Numbered from the stretch's first letter, positions 13,699-25,276 are shown. The stretch: DNA of 64,000 bases from Betaproteobacteria bacterium (GCA_018970865.1 JAGWVN010000007.1:1-64000), one strand, 5' to 3'. Numbers and translations: made by a program. The notes: generated by a model not told the origin, from the sequence alone.

Positions 13699-15780
13699 GT
13701 GCCAGCCTCGCCTCAATCTTCGATCCTTCTGCCCGCCTTGCTGCGGGTGCTCGCGGCGGTCTTCCTGCTGTTTTCCGCGCCCTCCCTGAAGGCACAGCCC
13801 CAGGAGGGCGCCCTGCTCAGCGGTGTGATCGCCCTGGGGTCCGGGCGCAGCGTCCCGCTTCCCGAGGGCCAGTGGAAGCTGGTCGCCGTGCGCCAGCAAC
13901 TCGGTGAGCGGCGCAATCCGCCGAACCTGAACCGCTGGACAGGCTACTTCCTGCGCAACCTCGACGAGGCTGCGCTGATGCCGATGATGGCGGTGTACAC
14001 GGGGCAGGCCACGGGGTCCTTCTGGTCGAACTCGGTCTGCCGGCTCCCGAACAACACGCTGCTGCTCAACCAGTACGGAACCCTGCCAACCGCGCTGGAG
14101 AACCGCTGTTCGGGCCTGCGCGCGGTGAACGCGGCCGCCATGAGCGAGTTCTGGCGCAGCTACTACGAGTACGACCTCGACATCGGCGAACTCTCCGGTC
14201 GTCGCCAGGACGCGCTCAATGTCGCGCTGCTCAAGGTCTTCAAGCTGCGTGACGGCCTCGAGATGGAGATCTTCATCCGTCAGCCCGTGGGCTCGTCGGC
14301 GCGCAAGCTGCGCGAGGAGGTCCGCGCCGATGCCGATGCACCCAGTGCCGTGGCGCTTCATGGCTGGATGGCCAGCTACATTGAGCGCCTGGACAAGTCC
14401 TACCTCGGCAAGCAGCCTCAGGAGTACCCGCTGCTGAGTTTCGATGCGGCTGCCGATCGGTTCACCCGCGTGGCCGAGGCGCCGGCTGCCGATGCCGAGC
14501 GCGCCCGCGAGCAGCTGCGTCGCGAGATCGCGGCCCGCGAGGATGAGCGTCGGGCGCGCGAGCAGGAACGGCAGGCGCTCGAAGCCCGTGCCCGTGAACA
14601 GGAGCGACAGGCTGCGCAGGCCCGTGTGCTTGAGCAGGAGCGGCTGGCCTCGGAAGCCCGCGCCCGAGAGCAGGAGCGGCTGGCCGCAGAAGCCCGCGCG
14701 CGTGAGCAGGAGCGGCTGGCCGCCGAGGCTCGTGTCCGAGAGCAGGCACGCCTTGCGGCCGAGGCGCGTACCCGCGAGGAACAGCGTCAGGCCGCCGAGG
14801 CCCGTGCCCGCGAACAGGAGCGGCTGGCCGCTGAAGCGCGCGCCCGCGAGCAGGAACGCCTGGCCGCCGAGGCACGTATGCGTGAGCAGGAACGCCTGGC
14901 CGCCGAGGCGCGTAATCGTGAGCAGGAGCGCCTCGCCGCCGAGGCCCGCGCCCGCGAGGAGGCGGCCCGCGTGGCCCGTCAGCGCGACGCCGAACTGGCC
15001 CGGCTGCGCGAGCAGCTTGCCCAGCTCGAGGCGCAGAAGGCCAGCGCGCAGGCTGCGACTCCGTCGGCGCCCGCGGCCGCGGCACGCCGCGCGCTGGTCA
15101 TCGGCAATGACAGCTACGCCCAGGTGGCCCGCCTGAACAATGCCCGCGAAGACGCCCGCGCCATGGCCGCCAGTCTGCAGAGCCTGGGCTACCAGGTCAC
15201 CCTGCGGCTCGACCTGCGCGAGCGCGAGATGAAGCAGGCCTTGCGGGTGTTCAAGGCGCAGGTCGAGGGTGGCGACGAAGTGGTGTTCTTCTATGCCGGG
15301 CATGGCGTTCAGCTCGGCGGCAGCAACTACCTGCTGCCGGTGGACATCGCCGGCGAGAGCGAGGATCAGATCCGCGACGAGGCCATCCAGCTGCAGCGCC
15401 TGCTCGACGACATGTCCGAGAAGAAGGCCCGCTTCACCCTCGCCCTGCTCGATGCCTGCCGCGACAACCCCTTCAAGACGGCGGGCCGCAGTCTGGGTGG
15501 CAGAGGCCTTGCGCCCACCAGCGCGGCCACCGGCCAGATGGTCATCTTTTCGGCCGGCGCCGGCCAGCAGGCACTTGACCGCCTCGGGCCCAACGACAAG
15601 GACCCCAACGGCCTGTTCACCCGCGTGTTCCTGCGCGAGATGCACAAGCCCGGGCTGAGTGTCGACCGGGTGGTGCGCAGCGTTCGCACCGAGGTGGTCA
15701 ATCTCGCCCGCTCGGTGGGCCATGAGCAGGTGCCCGCCATCTACGACCAGGTGGTGGGCGAGTTCTTCTTTCGCCACTGA
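13699..15780 (+). CDS. secreted caspase-like peptidase (orthocaspase) with repeat stalk
   Basis: The likely GTG start at 13699 gives 693 residues beginning with a signal peptide (hydrophobic stretch ILLPALLRVLAAVFLLF, then an SLKAQ cleavage area). The reading frame is open further upstream to the tRNA, but those residues are not signal-like. Residues about 35-260 form an unrecognised N-terminal domain. Residues about 285-428 are twelve 12-residue repeats predicted to form a long charged helix. A peptidase C14 domain follows from about 463, with the catalytic dyad His535 (YAGHG) and Cys587 (LLDACRDNP), both intact. Family members cleave after Arg or Lys. The signal peptide suggests periplasmic action; its substrate and trigger are unknown. 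Confidence 0.88.
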   Translation: MPASPQSSILLPALLRVLAAVFLLFSAPSLKAQPQEGALLSGVIALGSGRSVPLPEGQWKLVAVRQQLGERRNPPNLNRWTGYFLRNLDEAALMPMMAVYTGQATGSFWSNSVCRLPNNTLLLNQYGTLPTALENRCSGLRAVNAAAMSEFWRSYYEYDLDIGELSGRRQDALNVALLKVFKLRDGLEMEIFIRQPVGSSARKLREEVRADADAPSAVALHGWMASYIERLDKSYLGKQPQEYPLLSFDAAADRFTRVAEAPAADAERAREQLRREIAAREDERRAREQERQALEARAREQERQAAQARVLEQERLASEARAREQERLAAEARAREQERLAAEARVREQARLAAEARTREEQRQAAEARAREQERLAAEARAREQERLAAEARMREQERLAAEARNREQERLAAEARAREEAARVARQRDAELARLREQLAQLEAQKASAQAATPSAPAAAARRALVIGNDSYAQVARLNNAREDARAMAASLQSLGYQVTLRLDLREREMKQALRVFKAQVEGGDEVVFFYAGHGVQLGGSNYLLPVDIAGESEDQIRDEAIQLQRLLDDMSEKKARFTLALLDACRDNPFKTAGRSLGGRGLAPTSAATGQMVIFSAGAGQQALDRLGPNDKDPNGLFTRVFLREMHKPGLSVDRVVRSVRTEVVNLARSVGHEQVPAIYDQVVGEFFFRH
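14551..14982 (+). repeat. 36-base coding tandem repeat, about 12 units
   Basis: Each unit encodes twelve residues close to RAREQERLAAEA. Several units are identical in protein but vary at third codon positions, so the array has been kept by selection on protein rather than by recent duplication alone. It forms the stalk of the caspase-like protein. Confidence 0.93.
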
Positions 15781-15947
15781 CTCCGCGCGCCTCTGACCGC
15801 CCGCGGACGCCGGGTCTGGCCTTGTGTCGTCTGAGGGATAGGCCAACGGCCGCGCTCGACTGTCTCCCGCCTGAAACATCCTTCGCGTAATACTCAGGGA
15901 TTTGGTTGGATCGACACACCCCTTGTGTCAACCCTGCCCGATGTCCC

Positions 15948-17036
15948 ATGGAACTCGCTGTCGTCATTCCTACCTTCAACGAGGCGGGCAATATCGAGCC
16001 GCTCGTGCAGCGCCTTGAGCATTCGCTCGGGGGCGTGCAATGGGAAGCGATCTTCGTCGACGACGACTCCACTGACGGAACTGCGCAGCGCATCCGGGAG
16101 GTTGCCATGCGCCATCCCTCGGTGCGATGCCTTCGGCGCATCGGACGGCGGGGACTGTCCAGTGCCTGCATCGAGGGGATGCTTTCGTCACATGCGCGGT
16201 ATTTCGCAGTGATGGACGCCGACCTGCAGCATGACGAGTCGCTGCTGCCGAAGATGCTTGCTGCGCTACGCGCAGGCGAGTGTGATCTGGCCATTGGCAG
16301 CCGTTATGTCGAGGGTGGTGGCGTCGGCGAATGGGGGAGTTCGCGGCGCATCATCAGCCGCGTGGCAACCTCGTTGGGCAAGCGCCTGCTGAGGGTCCCT
16401 GTAGGTGACCCGATGAGCGGCTTCTTCATGCTGTCCCGGGAAACATTGGAGGCCTCCGTCAGGCGCTTGTCGGGCGTCGGATTCAAGCTTCTGATTGATC
16501 TCATCCTCTCGATGCCGGCGCTCCCGCGAATCAGGGAATTCCCCTATGTGTTCCGGCCGCGACTGAGCGGTGGCAGCAAGCTCGATCTGCGCACCGCGTG
16601 GGACTACCTGATGCTGCTTGCCGACAAGTCGATCGGGCAGTTCGTGCCGGTTCAATTACTTTCGTTTGCCGCGGTCGGCAGCATTGGTGTGCTGGTGCAT
16701 CTTGCTGTACTGGGCTGTGCCCTTGATCTGCTGTCATTGCCGTTTCCGGTCGCCCAATCTGCCGCGGTCGCCACTGCGATGGTGTCCAACTTCACGCTGA
16801 ACAATGCGCTCACCTACCGCGACAAGCGACTTCGTGGCTGGCGCTGGTTCCGAGGGCTGGCTGGCTTCTGCGCCGCCTGTGCCGTCGGAGCGTTGGCCAA
16901 TGTGGGAGTCGCTTCCTACATGCATGGCGAGCAGAACGGCTGGCTGCTGTCGGCGCTGGCGGGAATCCTCGTCGGTCTGGTCTGGAACTATGCCGTCACA
17001 TCGGTGCTGGTGTGGTCTTCGGGGAAACCGCGGTGA
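15948..17036 (+). CDS. dolichol-phosphate-mannose-synthase-like GT2 fused to a GtrA membrane domain
   Basis: The 362-residue protein starts with a GT2 domain (AVVIPTFNEAGNIEPLV, VDDDSTDGT, and the metal site MDADLQHD near residue 90) related to polyprenyl-phosphate sugar synthases. Its last 130 residues hold four hydrophobic segments of the GtrA/DPMS type (GQFVPVQLLSFAAVGSIG, then VSNFTLNNALTYRDKR). The fusion would make a polyprenyl-phosphate sugar at the inner membrane and help flip or anchor it. ATG 15948 is chosen over an upstream in-frame ATG because the GT2 strand begins at once. It overlaps the next gene by 4 bases, so the sugar donor probably feeds that transferase. Confidence 0.88.
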   Translation: MELAVVIPTFNEAGNIEPLVQRLEHSLGGVQWEAIFVDDDSTDGTAQRIREVAMRHPSVRCLRRIGRRGLSSACIEGMLSSHARYFAVMDADLQHDESLLPKMLAALRAGECDLAIGSRYVEGGGVGEWGSSRRIISRVATSLGKRLLRVPVGDPMSGFFMLSRETLEASVRRLSGVGFKLLIDLILSMPALPRIREFPYVFRPRLSGGSKLDLRTAWDYLMLLADKSIGQFVPVQLLSFAAVGSIGVLVHLAVLGCALDLLSLPFPVAQSAAVATAMVSNFTLNNALTYRDKRLRGWRWFRGLAGFCAACAVGALANVGVASYMHGEQNGWLLSALAGILVGLVWNYAVTSVLVWSSGKPR

Positions 17037-18565
17037 TCGCGCCGGTGTTCCGACGCGGCCTGTCGCTCTCTGACTGGCTCCTTCTTGCGGTGCCAGCGCT
17101 GCTGCATCTCGCCCTTGCACTTGCGATTCACCTGTCCCCCGATGAGGCGCACTACGCGCTCTATGCCAGTCGGCTCGACTGGAGCTACTTCGATCACCCG
17201 CCGCTCATTGGATGGGTGCAGTGGCCGTTCCTTCAGGCAGGCGGCGGCGATCTGCCAATGCGGATCGCACCGATGGCCGCCTGGCTGATCACGGCGCTGA
17301 TCCTTGCCCGCCTGACCGATGCCCTGTTCCCCGACCTGCCGAGAGTGTGGGGCCTGCGCCCCGATCTGCTGCTCTACTGCCTCAGCCTGATGCCCAATCT
17401 GCTCGGAGTGGCCTGGGTACCAGATACCCTGCTCACGGGGCTGTCGTGTGCAGTGATGCTGGTGACCTGGCGGCTCTGTCGACATTCCGGCGAGGCCGAG
17501 AGCCTCGGCCTGTGGGTCCTGCTCGGCGTGCTTCTCGGGTTGGCGGGCCTCAGCAAGTACACCGCCGTGATCTGCGCCGCGGGTGCTGGCGCGGCGTTGT
17601 CCTTGGCGCGCGGGCCGGCGTTGCTGCGCCAGAGAGGATTCTGGATCGCTCTCGCGATCGCCATCCTGTTCGTGCTTCCGGTGTTCGCCTGGAATGCGGC
17701 CCATGACTGGACCTCCTTCCGTTACCAGTTGAGCCGAGCTCACGGCGGTGAGCACTGGCAACTCGTCCGCAGCCTGCAGTTCGCTGCGGTCATCTGGCTG
17801 GCCCATGGTCTGCTGCTGCCGGCCTGCTGGGCGCTGGCCTGGCGGCACACCAGGATCCCCGCATATGGCTCCAACCTGACGCCATTGACATTCACCCTGC
17901 TGTTCGCAGCGCCCGGGCTCGCGGGGCTTGCGCTGCTGGCGGGGCGCGGCGGAACCCTGCCGCACTGGGTGCAGCCTTTTGTGGTGTGCGCCATGCCCCT
18001 GGCCGCGGCAGGCCTGACGCGCTTGTGGGGGGGGCGGCCGCGTGTCGCAGGGCTTGGCCTCATCGCGCAGGCGCTGCTGTGTCTGCTGGCCTTCGCAGTC
18101 ACGGCTGCGGGTGGATGGTCGGCTGCAGCATCAGGCGCCGCTGCGCCGGGGGACGGCGCCCAGGTAAGCAGACAGTCACCCAATCCAATTGCCGATCTGC
18201 ATGGCTGGGATTCGGCTGCGCGTCGCGCTGCCGACATTGCCCGCAACGCGGGCATCGGTACCCTGGCAGTGGTCAACTGGTCCATGGCCAGCCGCATCGC
18301 CTGGTACGCGCGCCCAATGCCAGTCAAGGTGGTGAATGCCCGCACCGATCAGTTCGACCTCTGGTTCGGAACGCTGTCGGGCGCCGAGGATGCTCTGCTG
18401 GTGCAGCACTCCGGAATGGGCCATCCGCTGCCAGTGGGCGGGTATGGCTTCCGGTCCTGCGAAGTCGTCGACACGATGCCTGTCGAGCGCGCCGGCCGTC
18501 GCATCGCGACCTTCAGTTTCCATGCCTGCCGGTACTGGATGGGCGCCGCGGGCCAGGCACAATGA
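17033..18565 (+). CDS. GT39-type polyprenyl-phosphate-sugar glycosyltransferase (ArnT/PMT-like membrane protein)
   Basis: The 510-residue membrane protein has about ten hydrophobic segments and the first-loop signature of the GT39/ArnT group: acidic DEAHYALYASRLDWSYFDHPP near residue 40, followed by W and P residues. Such enzymes take a sugar from undecaprenyl phosphate and add it to lipid A, protein or another acceptor on the periplasmic side. GTG 17033 overlaps the upstream stop (GTGA) and gives a short N-terminus; GTG 17012 is possible. The upstream GT2-GtrA protein is the likely donor maker. The acceptor is unknown. Confidence 0.85.
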   Translation: MIAPVFRRGLSLSDWLLLAVPALLHLALALAIHLSPDEAHYALYASRLDWSYFDHPPLIGWVQWPFLQAGGGDLPMRIAPMAAWLITALILARLTDALFPDLPRVWGLRPDLLLYCLSLMPNLLGVAWVPDTLLTGLSCAVMLVTWRLCRHSGEAESLGLWVLLGVLLGLAGLSKYTAVICAAGAGAALSLARGPALLRQRGFWIALAIAILFVLPVFAWNAAHDWTSFRYQLSRAHGGEHWQLVRSLQFAAVIWLAHGLLLPACWALAWRHTRIPAYGSNLTPLTFTLLFAAPGLAGLALLAGRGGTLPHWVQPFVVCAMPLAAAGLTRLWGGRPRVAGLGLIAQALLCLLAFAVTAAGGWSAAASGAAAPGDGAQVSRQSPNPIADLHGWDSAARRAADIARNAGIGTLAVVNWSMASRIAWYARPMPVKVVNARTDQFDLWFGTLSGAEDALLVQHSGMGHPLPVGGYGFRSCEVVDTMPVERAGRRIATFSFHACRYWMGAAGQAQ

Positions 18566-19389
18566 ATCGCTACCCTGATCTCTTTCCCCCGCCGGGCGCC
18601 GCCTTTCCCTGGCGCATGGCGGCGCTGCTGCTCGCGGGCTTTTCCGTCTTGGCGCTGGCGCAGTGGATGGGGTTGCCGCAGACGGAATCCTATGCGGCGC
18701 TGAAGAAGTTGCTGCTCTCGGTCCTGCCCGCCGACCTGTGGTCGGAACTGACCCATGCTGGTGATCTGCGGGTTCTGCTTTGCCTGCTCAGCCCTCTTCT
18801 TCTGATCCGGCCCATGTTGGTCTATGCGCTGCTCGCAGCGGCGCCGGCCGGCGGACTGGCGTCGGTGATTCTCAAGCGACTCTTTCAGGCTGCCCGCCCG
18901 GAAGAGATATCGGCCGGCATCGCGTATGCGATCGAGACAGCCACAACCCAGCGTTACGACAGCTTTCCCTCGGGGCATGCCCTGACGGTTTTCGCGGTGC
19001 TGGGCATTTTTCTTGGCAGCGTCGTCGGCGGTCATGTGCGCCGCATATGGCTCATCGCACTGGTCTTGGCAGGGTCTGTCATCGCACTGGCGGCGATGTC
19101 GCGGGTGGCGCTGGGTGTGCATTGGCCGCGTGATATCGCCGCGGGGGCGATCCTGGGCTGTCTTCTTGGCAGGGTCGGCATTTCGATCGTTCGAGCCTTT
19201 GCTGTGCAACTGCAATCGCACCGCCTCAACCTTGCCGTGCATGCGCTCATCGTGGTCCTGGGATTTCTGATGCTCAGGGAAGCCTATTCGGACCCGGGCT
19301 CGGCCCGGCTGCCGCAGCTTGCCGTCCTGATGGCGGCGGGCAGCCTGTCGTATCGACTCATCTGGTGGAGGGGCGCGCCTCGGCAATGA
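18562..19389 (+). CDS. PAP2-family membrane phosphatase
   Basis: The 275-residue protein has about six hydrophobic segments and the three PAP2 motifs: KRLFQAARP, PSGHA and SRVALGVHWPRD. The catalytic histidines and arginines are all present. Members remove phosphate from lipid A, undecaprenyl diphosphate or phosphatidylglycerophosphate in the inner membrane. ATG 18562 overlaps the GT39 stop by 4 bases. In this cluster it may recycle the polyprenyl carrier or free a phosphate site for sugar addition; this is inference. Confidence 0.88.
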   Translation: MNRYPDLFPPPGAAFPWRMAALLLAGFSVLALAQWMGLPQTESYAALKKLLLSVLPADLWSELTHAGDLRVLLCLLSPLLLIRPMLVYALLAAAPAGGLASVILKRLFQAARPEEISAGIAYAIETATTQRYDSFPSGHALTVFAVLGIFLGSVVGGHVRRIWLIALVLAGSVIALAAMSRVALGVHWPRDIAAGAILGCLLGRVGISIVRAFAVQLQSHRLNLAVHALIVVLGFLMLREAYSDPGSARLPQLAVLMAAGSLSYRLIWWRGAPRQ

Positions 19390-19464
19390 AGTGTCCGAGT
19401 CTGGCCTGAGGCATCATCTGCGGCACGCCTTCCTCGCCCCGCGATATCTTGAATCCCAATTCCG

Positions 19465-20505
19465 ATGCGTCGCTCATTCATGTCATGGCTGCCGCATGCG
19501 GTGATCGCGGTCGTCGTGTCCGCCGCAACTTTCCTGGATGCGTGCGGTCATGCGCGGGCAAGCACTACCGACCCGGCTGGCGCGCCCGCCTCCAGGCCCG
19601 CCCGCCACATCGACCTTCAGGGCCACCGCGGCGCCCGTGGCCTGTGGCCGGAGAACACCCTGGAGGGCTTCGCGCGCACCCTCGACCTGGGCGTGAGCAC
19701 CCTCGAGCTCGATGTGGTGCCCACCCGCGACGGGGTGCTGGTGGTTCACCACGACCGCACGCTGAACCCTGACATCACCCGCGATGCCGCCGGCCGCTAT
19801 CTCGAGCCGCCCGGGCCCGCGGTCTTCAGCCTCAGCCTGGCCGAGGTGCAGGCCCTGGATGTCGGCCGCATCCGAGCCGGCACCCGCTATGCCCGCAGCT
19901 TCGCCAGCCAGCAGCCGATCGATGGCGCGCGCATCCCGCGCCTGCGTGACCTGTTCCGCCTGGTACGCGAGCGTGGCGACACCCGGGTGCGCTTTGCCAT
20001 CGAGACCAAGCTCTCGCCGCTCAGCCCCGCCGAGTCGCCCGAGCCGGAGGTCTTCGCCCGCATGCTGATGGACGAGATCACCGCCGCCGGCCTGCTCGAC
20101 CGGGTGCAGATCCTGTCCTTCGACTGGCGCACCCTGCAGGCCGTGCAGCGCAGCCACCCCGGCGTGCCCACGGTCTACATCACCGCGCAGTTCGACAGCC
20201 TCGACACCGTCGGCGCGCGCAGCGGCCGCGACTCGCCCTGGGTGGCCGGCTTCACCCATGCGCGGCACGGCTCCATCCCGCGCATGATCCGCGCGGCCGG
20301 CGGCAGCCACTGGTCCTCGTTCTGGCGCGAGCTCACGCCCGAGCTGGTGCGCGAGGCGCAATCGCTGGGATTGAAGGTGCTGGCCTGGACCGTCAACGAA
20401 CCCGAGGCGATGGCCCGACTGCTCGACATGGGCGTGGACGGCCTGGTGACCGACCGGCCCGACCTCGCGATCGGCCTGCTGCGCGAGCGCGGCATCCGCT
20501 GGTAA
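19465..20505 (+). CDS. exported glycerophosphodiester phosphodiesterase
   Basis: The 346-residue protein has an N-terminal export signal with a possible lipobox (LDAC near residue 27), then the GDPD TIM-barrel. The active-site pieces are visible: GHRGARGLWPENT near residue 53, LELDVVPTRDG near 78, and HHDRT near 94, with a late VNEPEAMARLLDMGVDGLVTDRP. It hydrolyses glycerophosphodiesters to glycerol-3-phosphate and an alcohol, probably in the periplasm as GlpQ does. It stands alone, 75 bases after the PAP2 gene and 4 bases before a FAD oxidoreductase. Confidence 0.9.
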   Translation: MRRSFMSWLPHAVIAVVVSAATFLDACGHARASTTDPAGAPASRPARHIDLQGHRGARGLWPENTLEGFARTLDLGVSTLELDVVPTRDGVLVVHHDRTLNPDITRDAAGRYLEPPGPAVFSLSLAEVQALDVGRIRAGTRYARSFASQQPIDGARIPRLRDLFRLVRERGDTRVRFAIETKLSPLSPAESPEPEVFARMLMDEITAAGLLDRVQILSFDWRTLQAVQRSHPGVPTVYITAQFDSLDTVGARSGRDSPWVAGFTHARHGSIPRMIRAAGGSHWSSFWRELTPELVREAQSLGLKVLAWTVNEPEAMARLLDMGVDGLVTDRPDLAIGLLRERGIRW

Positions 20506-20509
20506 GCCC

Positions 20510-21694
20510 GTGACCGAGACGACCCCGCCCGCCCGCTGCGACATCGCGATCATCGGCGGTGGCGTCATCGGATCGGCCGTGGCCTTCTTCCTCGGACAGC
20601 TCGCGCCCGGGGCCACGGTGTGCGTGATCGAGCCCGACCCGACCTACGCCCTGGCCTCCACGCCGCGGGCCTCGGGTGGCTGCCGGGTGCAGTTCTCGTG
20701 CCCCGAGAACATCGACATGTCGCTCTTCAGTCTGCAGTTCATCCGCGACTTCGCCCGGCACGCCTCGGTGCCCGGCCATCCGGCGGAGATCGGCTGGGTG
20801 GAAGGCGGCTATCTCTTCGTGGTGGGCCCCGATCAGGTCGCCGGCCTGCAGGCCAATGTGGCTGCGCAGCGGGCCCGCGGCTGCGAGGTCGACCTGCTCG
20901 GCCCCGCCGAACTGCGCGAGCGCTTTCCCTCGATGCGGGTCGATGATCTCGGCGCCGGCGCGCACACCCCGCGCGATGGCTGGTGCGACCCCGAGGCGAT
21001 GCTGCGCGGCCTGCGGCGCAAGGCCATCGCGCAGGGCGCGGTCTATCTCGCTGACCGGGTGGTGGGCGCCGAGGTCACCGCCACCCAGGTGAGCGCGCTG
21101 CGCCTGGCCGGGGGCGGGCGGCTGGCGGCCGAGGCCGTGGTCAACGCGGCTGGCGCCTGGGCGGGCGAGGTGGCCGCGCTCATGGGCATGCGCCTGCCGG
21201 TGTCGCCGCTCAAGCGCTACGAGCACTACTTCACCTGTGGCGCGCCGATGGAGCGCCTGCCCTATGTGAAGGACCTCGCCCGGCTCGCCTTCCGCTCGGA
21301 AGGAGCGGGCTTTTCAGGGGGGCTGGTGGATGGCTCGGCGCGCCGCGGGGTGGACTTCGCGGTGGACCACGGCTACTTCGAGCGGGTGGTGTGGCCGGCC
21401 GTGGCGCACCGGTTTCCGCCGCTGGAGGCAACGCGCTGCCACCGAACCTGGGCCGGCCTCTACGAGCAGTGCGAACTCGACGGCAACCCGGTGATCGGGC
21501 GCTGGAACCGGGGGCTGCGCAACCTCTACACCGCGGCTGGCTTCTCGGGCCACGGCATGATGCACGCGCCCGCCGCGGGCCGCGCGGTGGCAGAGTTGAT
21601 CGCCTTCGGCGGCTATCAGAGCCTCGATCTCACTCGGCTCGGTGTCGAGCGCGTGGAAGACCACGCGCCGTATCGGGAGCGGGGCATCCTCTGA
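20510..21694 (+). CDS. FAD-dependent oxidoreductase (DAO family)
   Basis: The 394-residue protein starts at GTG 20510, 4 bases after the phosphodiesterase stop. It has the FAD-binding GIGGG-type turn (IIGGGVIGSAVAFFL near residue 12), a central NAAGAWAGEVA motif and a C-terminal AAGFSGHGMMHAPA segment, as in sarcosine- and D-amino-acid-oxidase relatives. The flavin may be covalently bound in some members, but no clear attachment site is assigned here. The likely reaction is oxidation of a secondary amine or amino acid. The substrate is not known. Confidence 0.87.
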   Translation: MTETTPPARCDIAIIGGGVIGSAVAFFLGQLAPGATVCVIEPDPTYALASTPRASGGCRVQFSCPENIDMSLFSLQFIRDFARHASVPGHPAEIGWVEGGYLFVVGPDQVAGLQANVAAQRARGCEVDLLGPAELRERFPSMRVDDLGAGAHTPRDGWCDPEAMLRGLRRKAIAQGAVYLADRVVGAEVTATQVSALRLAGGGRLAAEAVVNAAGAWAGEVAALMGMRLPVSPLKRYEHYFTCGAPMERLPYVKDLARLAFRSEGAGFSGGLVDGSARRGVDFAVDHGYFERVVWPAVAHRFPPLEATRCHRTWAGLYEQCELDGNPVIGRWNRGLRNLYTAAGFSGHGMMHAPAAGRAVAELIAFGGYQSLDLTRLGVERVEDHAPYRERGIL

Positions 21695-21705
21695 TGCCCG
21701 GCTGA

Positions 21706-22926
21706 TCAGTCCTTCAGCACCGTGGCGATGGCATCGGCCACTGCGTCGATGTTGCGGCTGTTCAGCGCGGCCAGGCAGATGCGGCCGGTGCTCACCGCGT
21801 AGATGCCGAACTCGTTGCGCAGCCGATCGACCTGCGCGCTGGTGAGGCCCGAGTACGAGAACATGCCGCGCTGCCGGGTGACGAAGCTGAAGTCGCGGGC
21901 CACGCCGCGCGCCTTGAGCTTGTCAACCAGGGCGGTGCGCATGGCGCGGATGCGCTCGCGCATGCCGGCGAGTTCGGTTTCCCATTGCGCGCGCAGCGCC
22001 GGGGTGGACAGCACCGCCGCCACCACCGACGCGCCATGGGTGGGCGGGTTGGAGTAGTTGGTGCGGATCACGCGCTTGATCTGGCTGGTGACCCTCGCGG
22101 TTTCGTCGCGGTCGGCGGTGACCACCGAAAGCGCGCCCACCCGCTCGCCGTACAGCGAGAAGCTCTTGGAGAACGAGCTCGACACGAAGAACGACAGCCC
22201 CGAGTCCGCGAAGCGCCGCAGCGCGGTGGCGTCGGCCTCGATGCCGTCGCCGAAGCCCTGGTAGGCGCAGTCCAGGAACGCGATCAGGCCGCGCGCCCGC
22301 ACCACCTCGACGATGAGCGCCCACTGCTCGGGGGAGAGGTCGACCCCGGTGGGGTTGTGGCAGCAGGCATGCAGCACCACGATGTCGTTGGCCGGCAGCC
22401 CTTCCAGGCAGGCGATCAGCGCGTCGAATTTCACGCCATGGGTCTGCGGGTCATAGTAGGGATAGGTGTTCACCGGGAAGCCGGCCGCCTCGAAGAGCGC
22501 GCGGTGGTTCTCCCAGCTCGGGTCGCTGATCCAGATGCGCGCGCCGGGCTGCAGCCGGCGCAGGAAGTCGGCGCCGATCTTCAGGCCGCCGGTGCCCCCC
22601 AGGGCCTCGAAGGTGGCCACGCGGCCCGCGGCCAGCAGGGGCGAGCCGGCGCCAAAGAGCAGCTGCTGCACGGCGGCGTTGTATGCGGCCACGCCCTCGA
22701 TGGGCAGGTAGCCGCGCGCCGGCGCACCCTCCAGACGCACCCGCTCGGCCTCGCGGACCGCGCCCAGCAGCGGGATCTTGCCGTTGTCGTCGTAGTAGAC
22801 CCCGACCCCCAGGTTGACCTTGCCGGGCCGGGTGTCGGCGTTGAACGCCTCGGTCAGGCCGAGGATGGGGTCACGGGGCGCAAGTTCGACCGCAGCAAAC
22901 AGGCTCTGGCTCATCTTTTCAGTCAA
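21706..22926 (-). CDS. aromatic/aspartate aminotransferase (class I, TyrB/AspC-like)
   Basis: The 406-residue PLP enzyme carries the class Ia features: NLGVGVYYDDNG near residue 40, GGTGGLKIGADF near 110, the HACCHNPTGVDLS asparagine site, and the PLP lysine in SSSFSKSFSLYGERVG. The late arginine pair and the RGMFSYSGL segment match TyrB/AspC. It transfers the amino group between aspartate or aromatic amino acids and 2-oxoglutarate. ATG 22914 (MSQSLF) may be the true start. It diverges from uvrB across a 265-base region. Confidence 0.92.
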   Translation of the reverse strand: MTEKMSQSLFAAVELAPRDPILGLTEAFNADTRPGKVNLGVGVYYDDNGKIPLLGAVREAERVRLEGAPARGYLPIEGVAAYNAAVQQLLFGAGSPLLAAGRVATFEALGGTGGLKIGADFLRRLQPGARIWISDPSWENHRALFEAAGFPVNTYPYYDPQTHGVKFDALIACLEGLPANDIVVLHACCHNPTGVDLSPEQWALIVEVVRARGLIAFLDCAYQGFGDGIEADATALRRFADSGLSFFVSSSFSKSFSLYGERVGALSVVTADRDETARVTSQIKRVIRTNYSNPPTHGASVVAAVLSTPALRAQWETELAGMRERIRAMRTALVDKLKARGVARDFSFVTRQRGMFSYSGLTSAQVDRLRNEFGIYAVSTGRICLAALNSRNIDAVADAIATVLKD

Positions 22927-23191
22927 GGCGTTGATTTGTCTGGAGAAAAACAGGAGGTAACAAAAGCGGGTGCTTAGTTTTTGTGCACTGCACTAGCTTT
23001 TCGAGGGGGGTTCGGGCGATAATGGCGGATTGGCCGAAGGTCCGGGCACAGATCAGGGTACTGGATGTTTACCCATGGGTCTGGTCAGGGTCGGCGGCGC
23101 CGGCAGACCCAGTCTTGAACGCAGCGCGGTTCAGGCCGGGAGCCCTGATGAATCAAGACTTTACCACGCAGCCTTACCGCCCCCTGAACTG

Positions 23192-25276
<2,085 letters not shown>

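Noticed and set aside
13666-15879. A 737-codon frame on the strand opposite the caspase gene
   Set aside because: It mirrors the tandem repeat and lacks family features. The forward frame has a signal peptide, repeat and intact catalytic residues. Long opposite frames are expected in GC-rich DNA.
22927-23191. LexA box or small gene before uvrB
   Set aside because: No CTGT-N8-ACAG pattern was seen. The short frame from 23021 has no coding character beyond overlap with the uvrB upstream frame.
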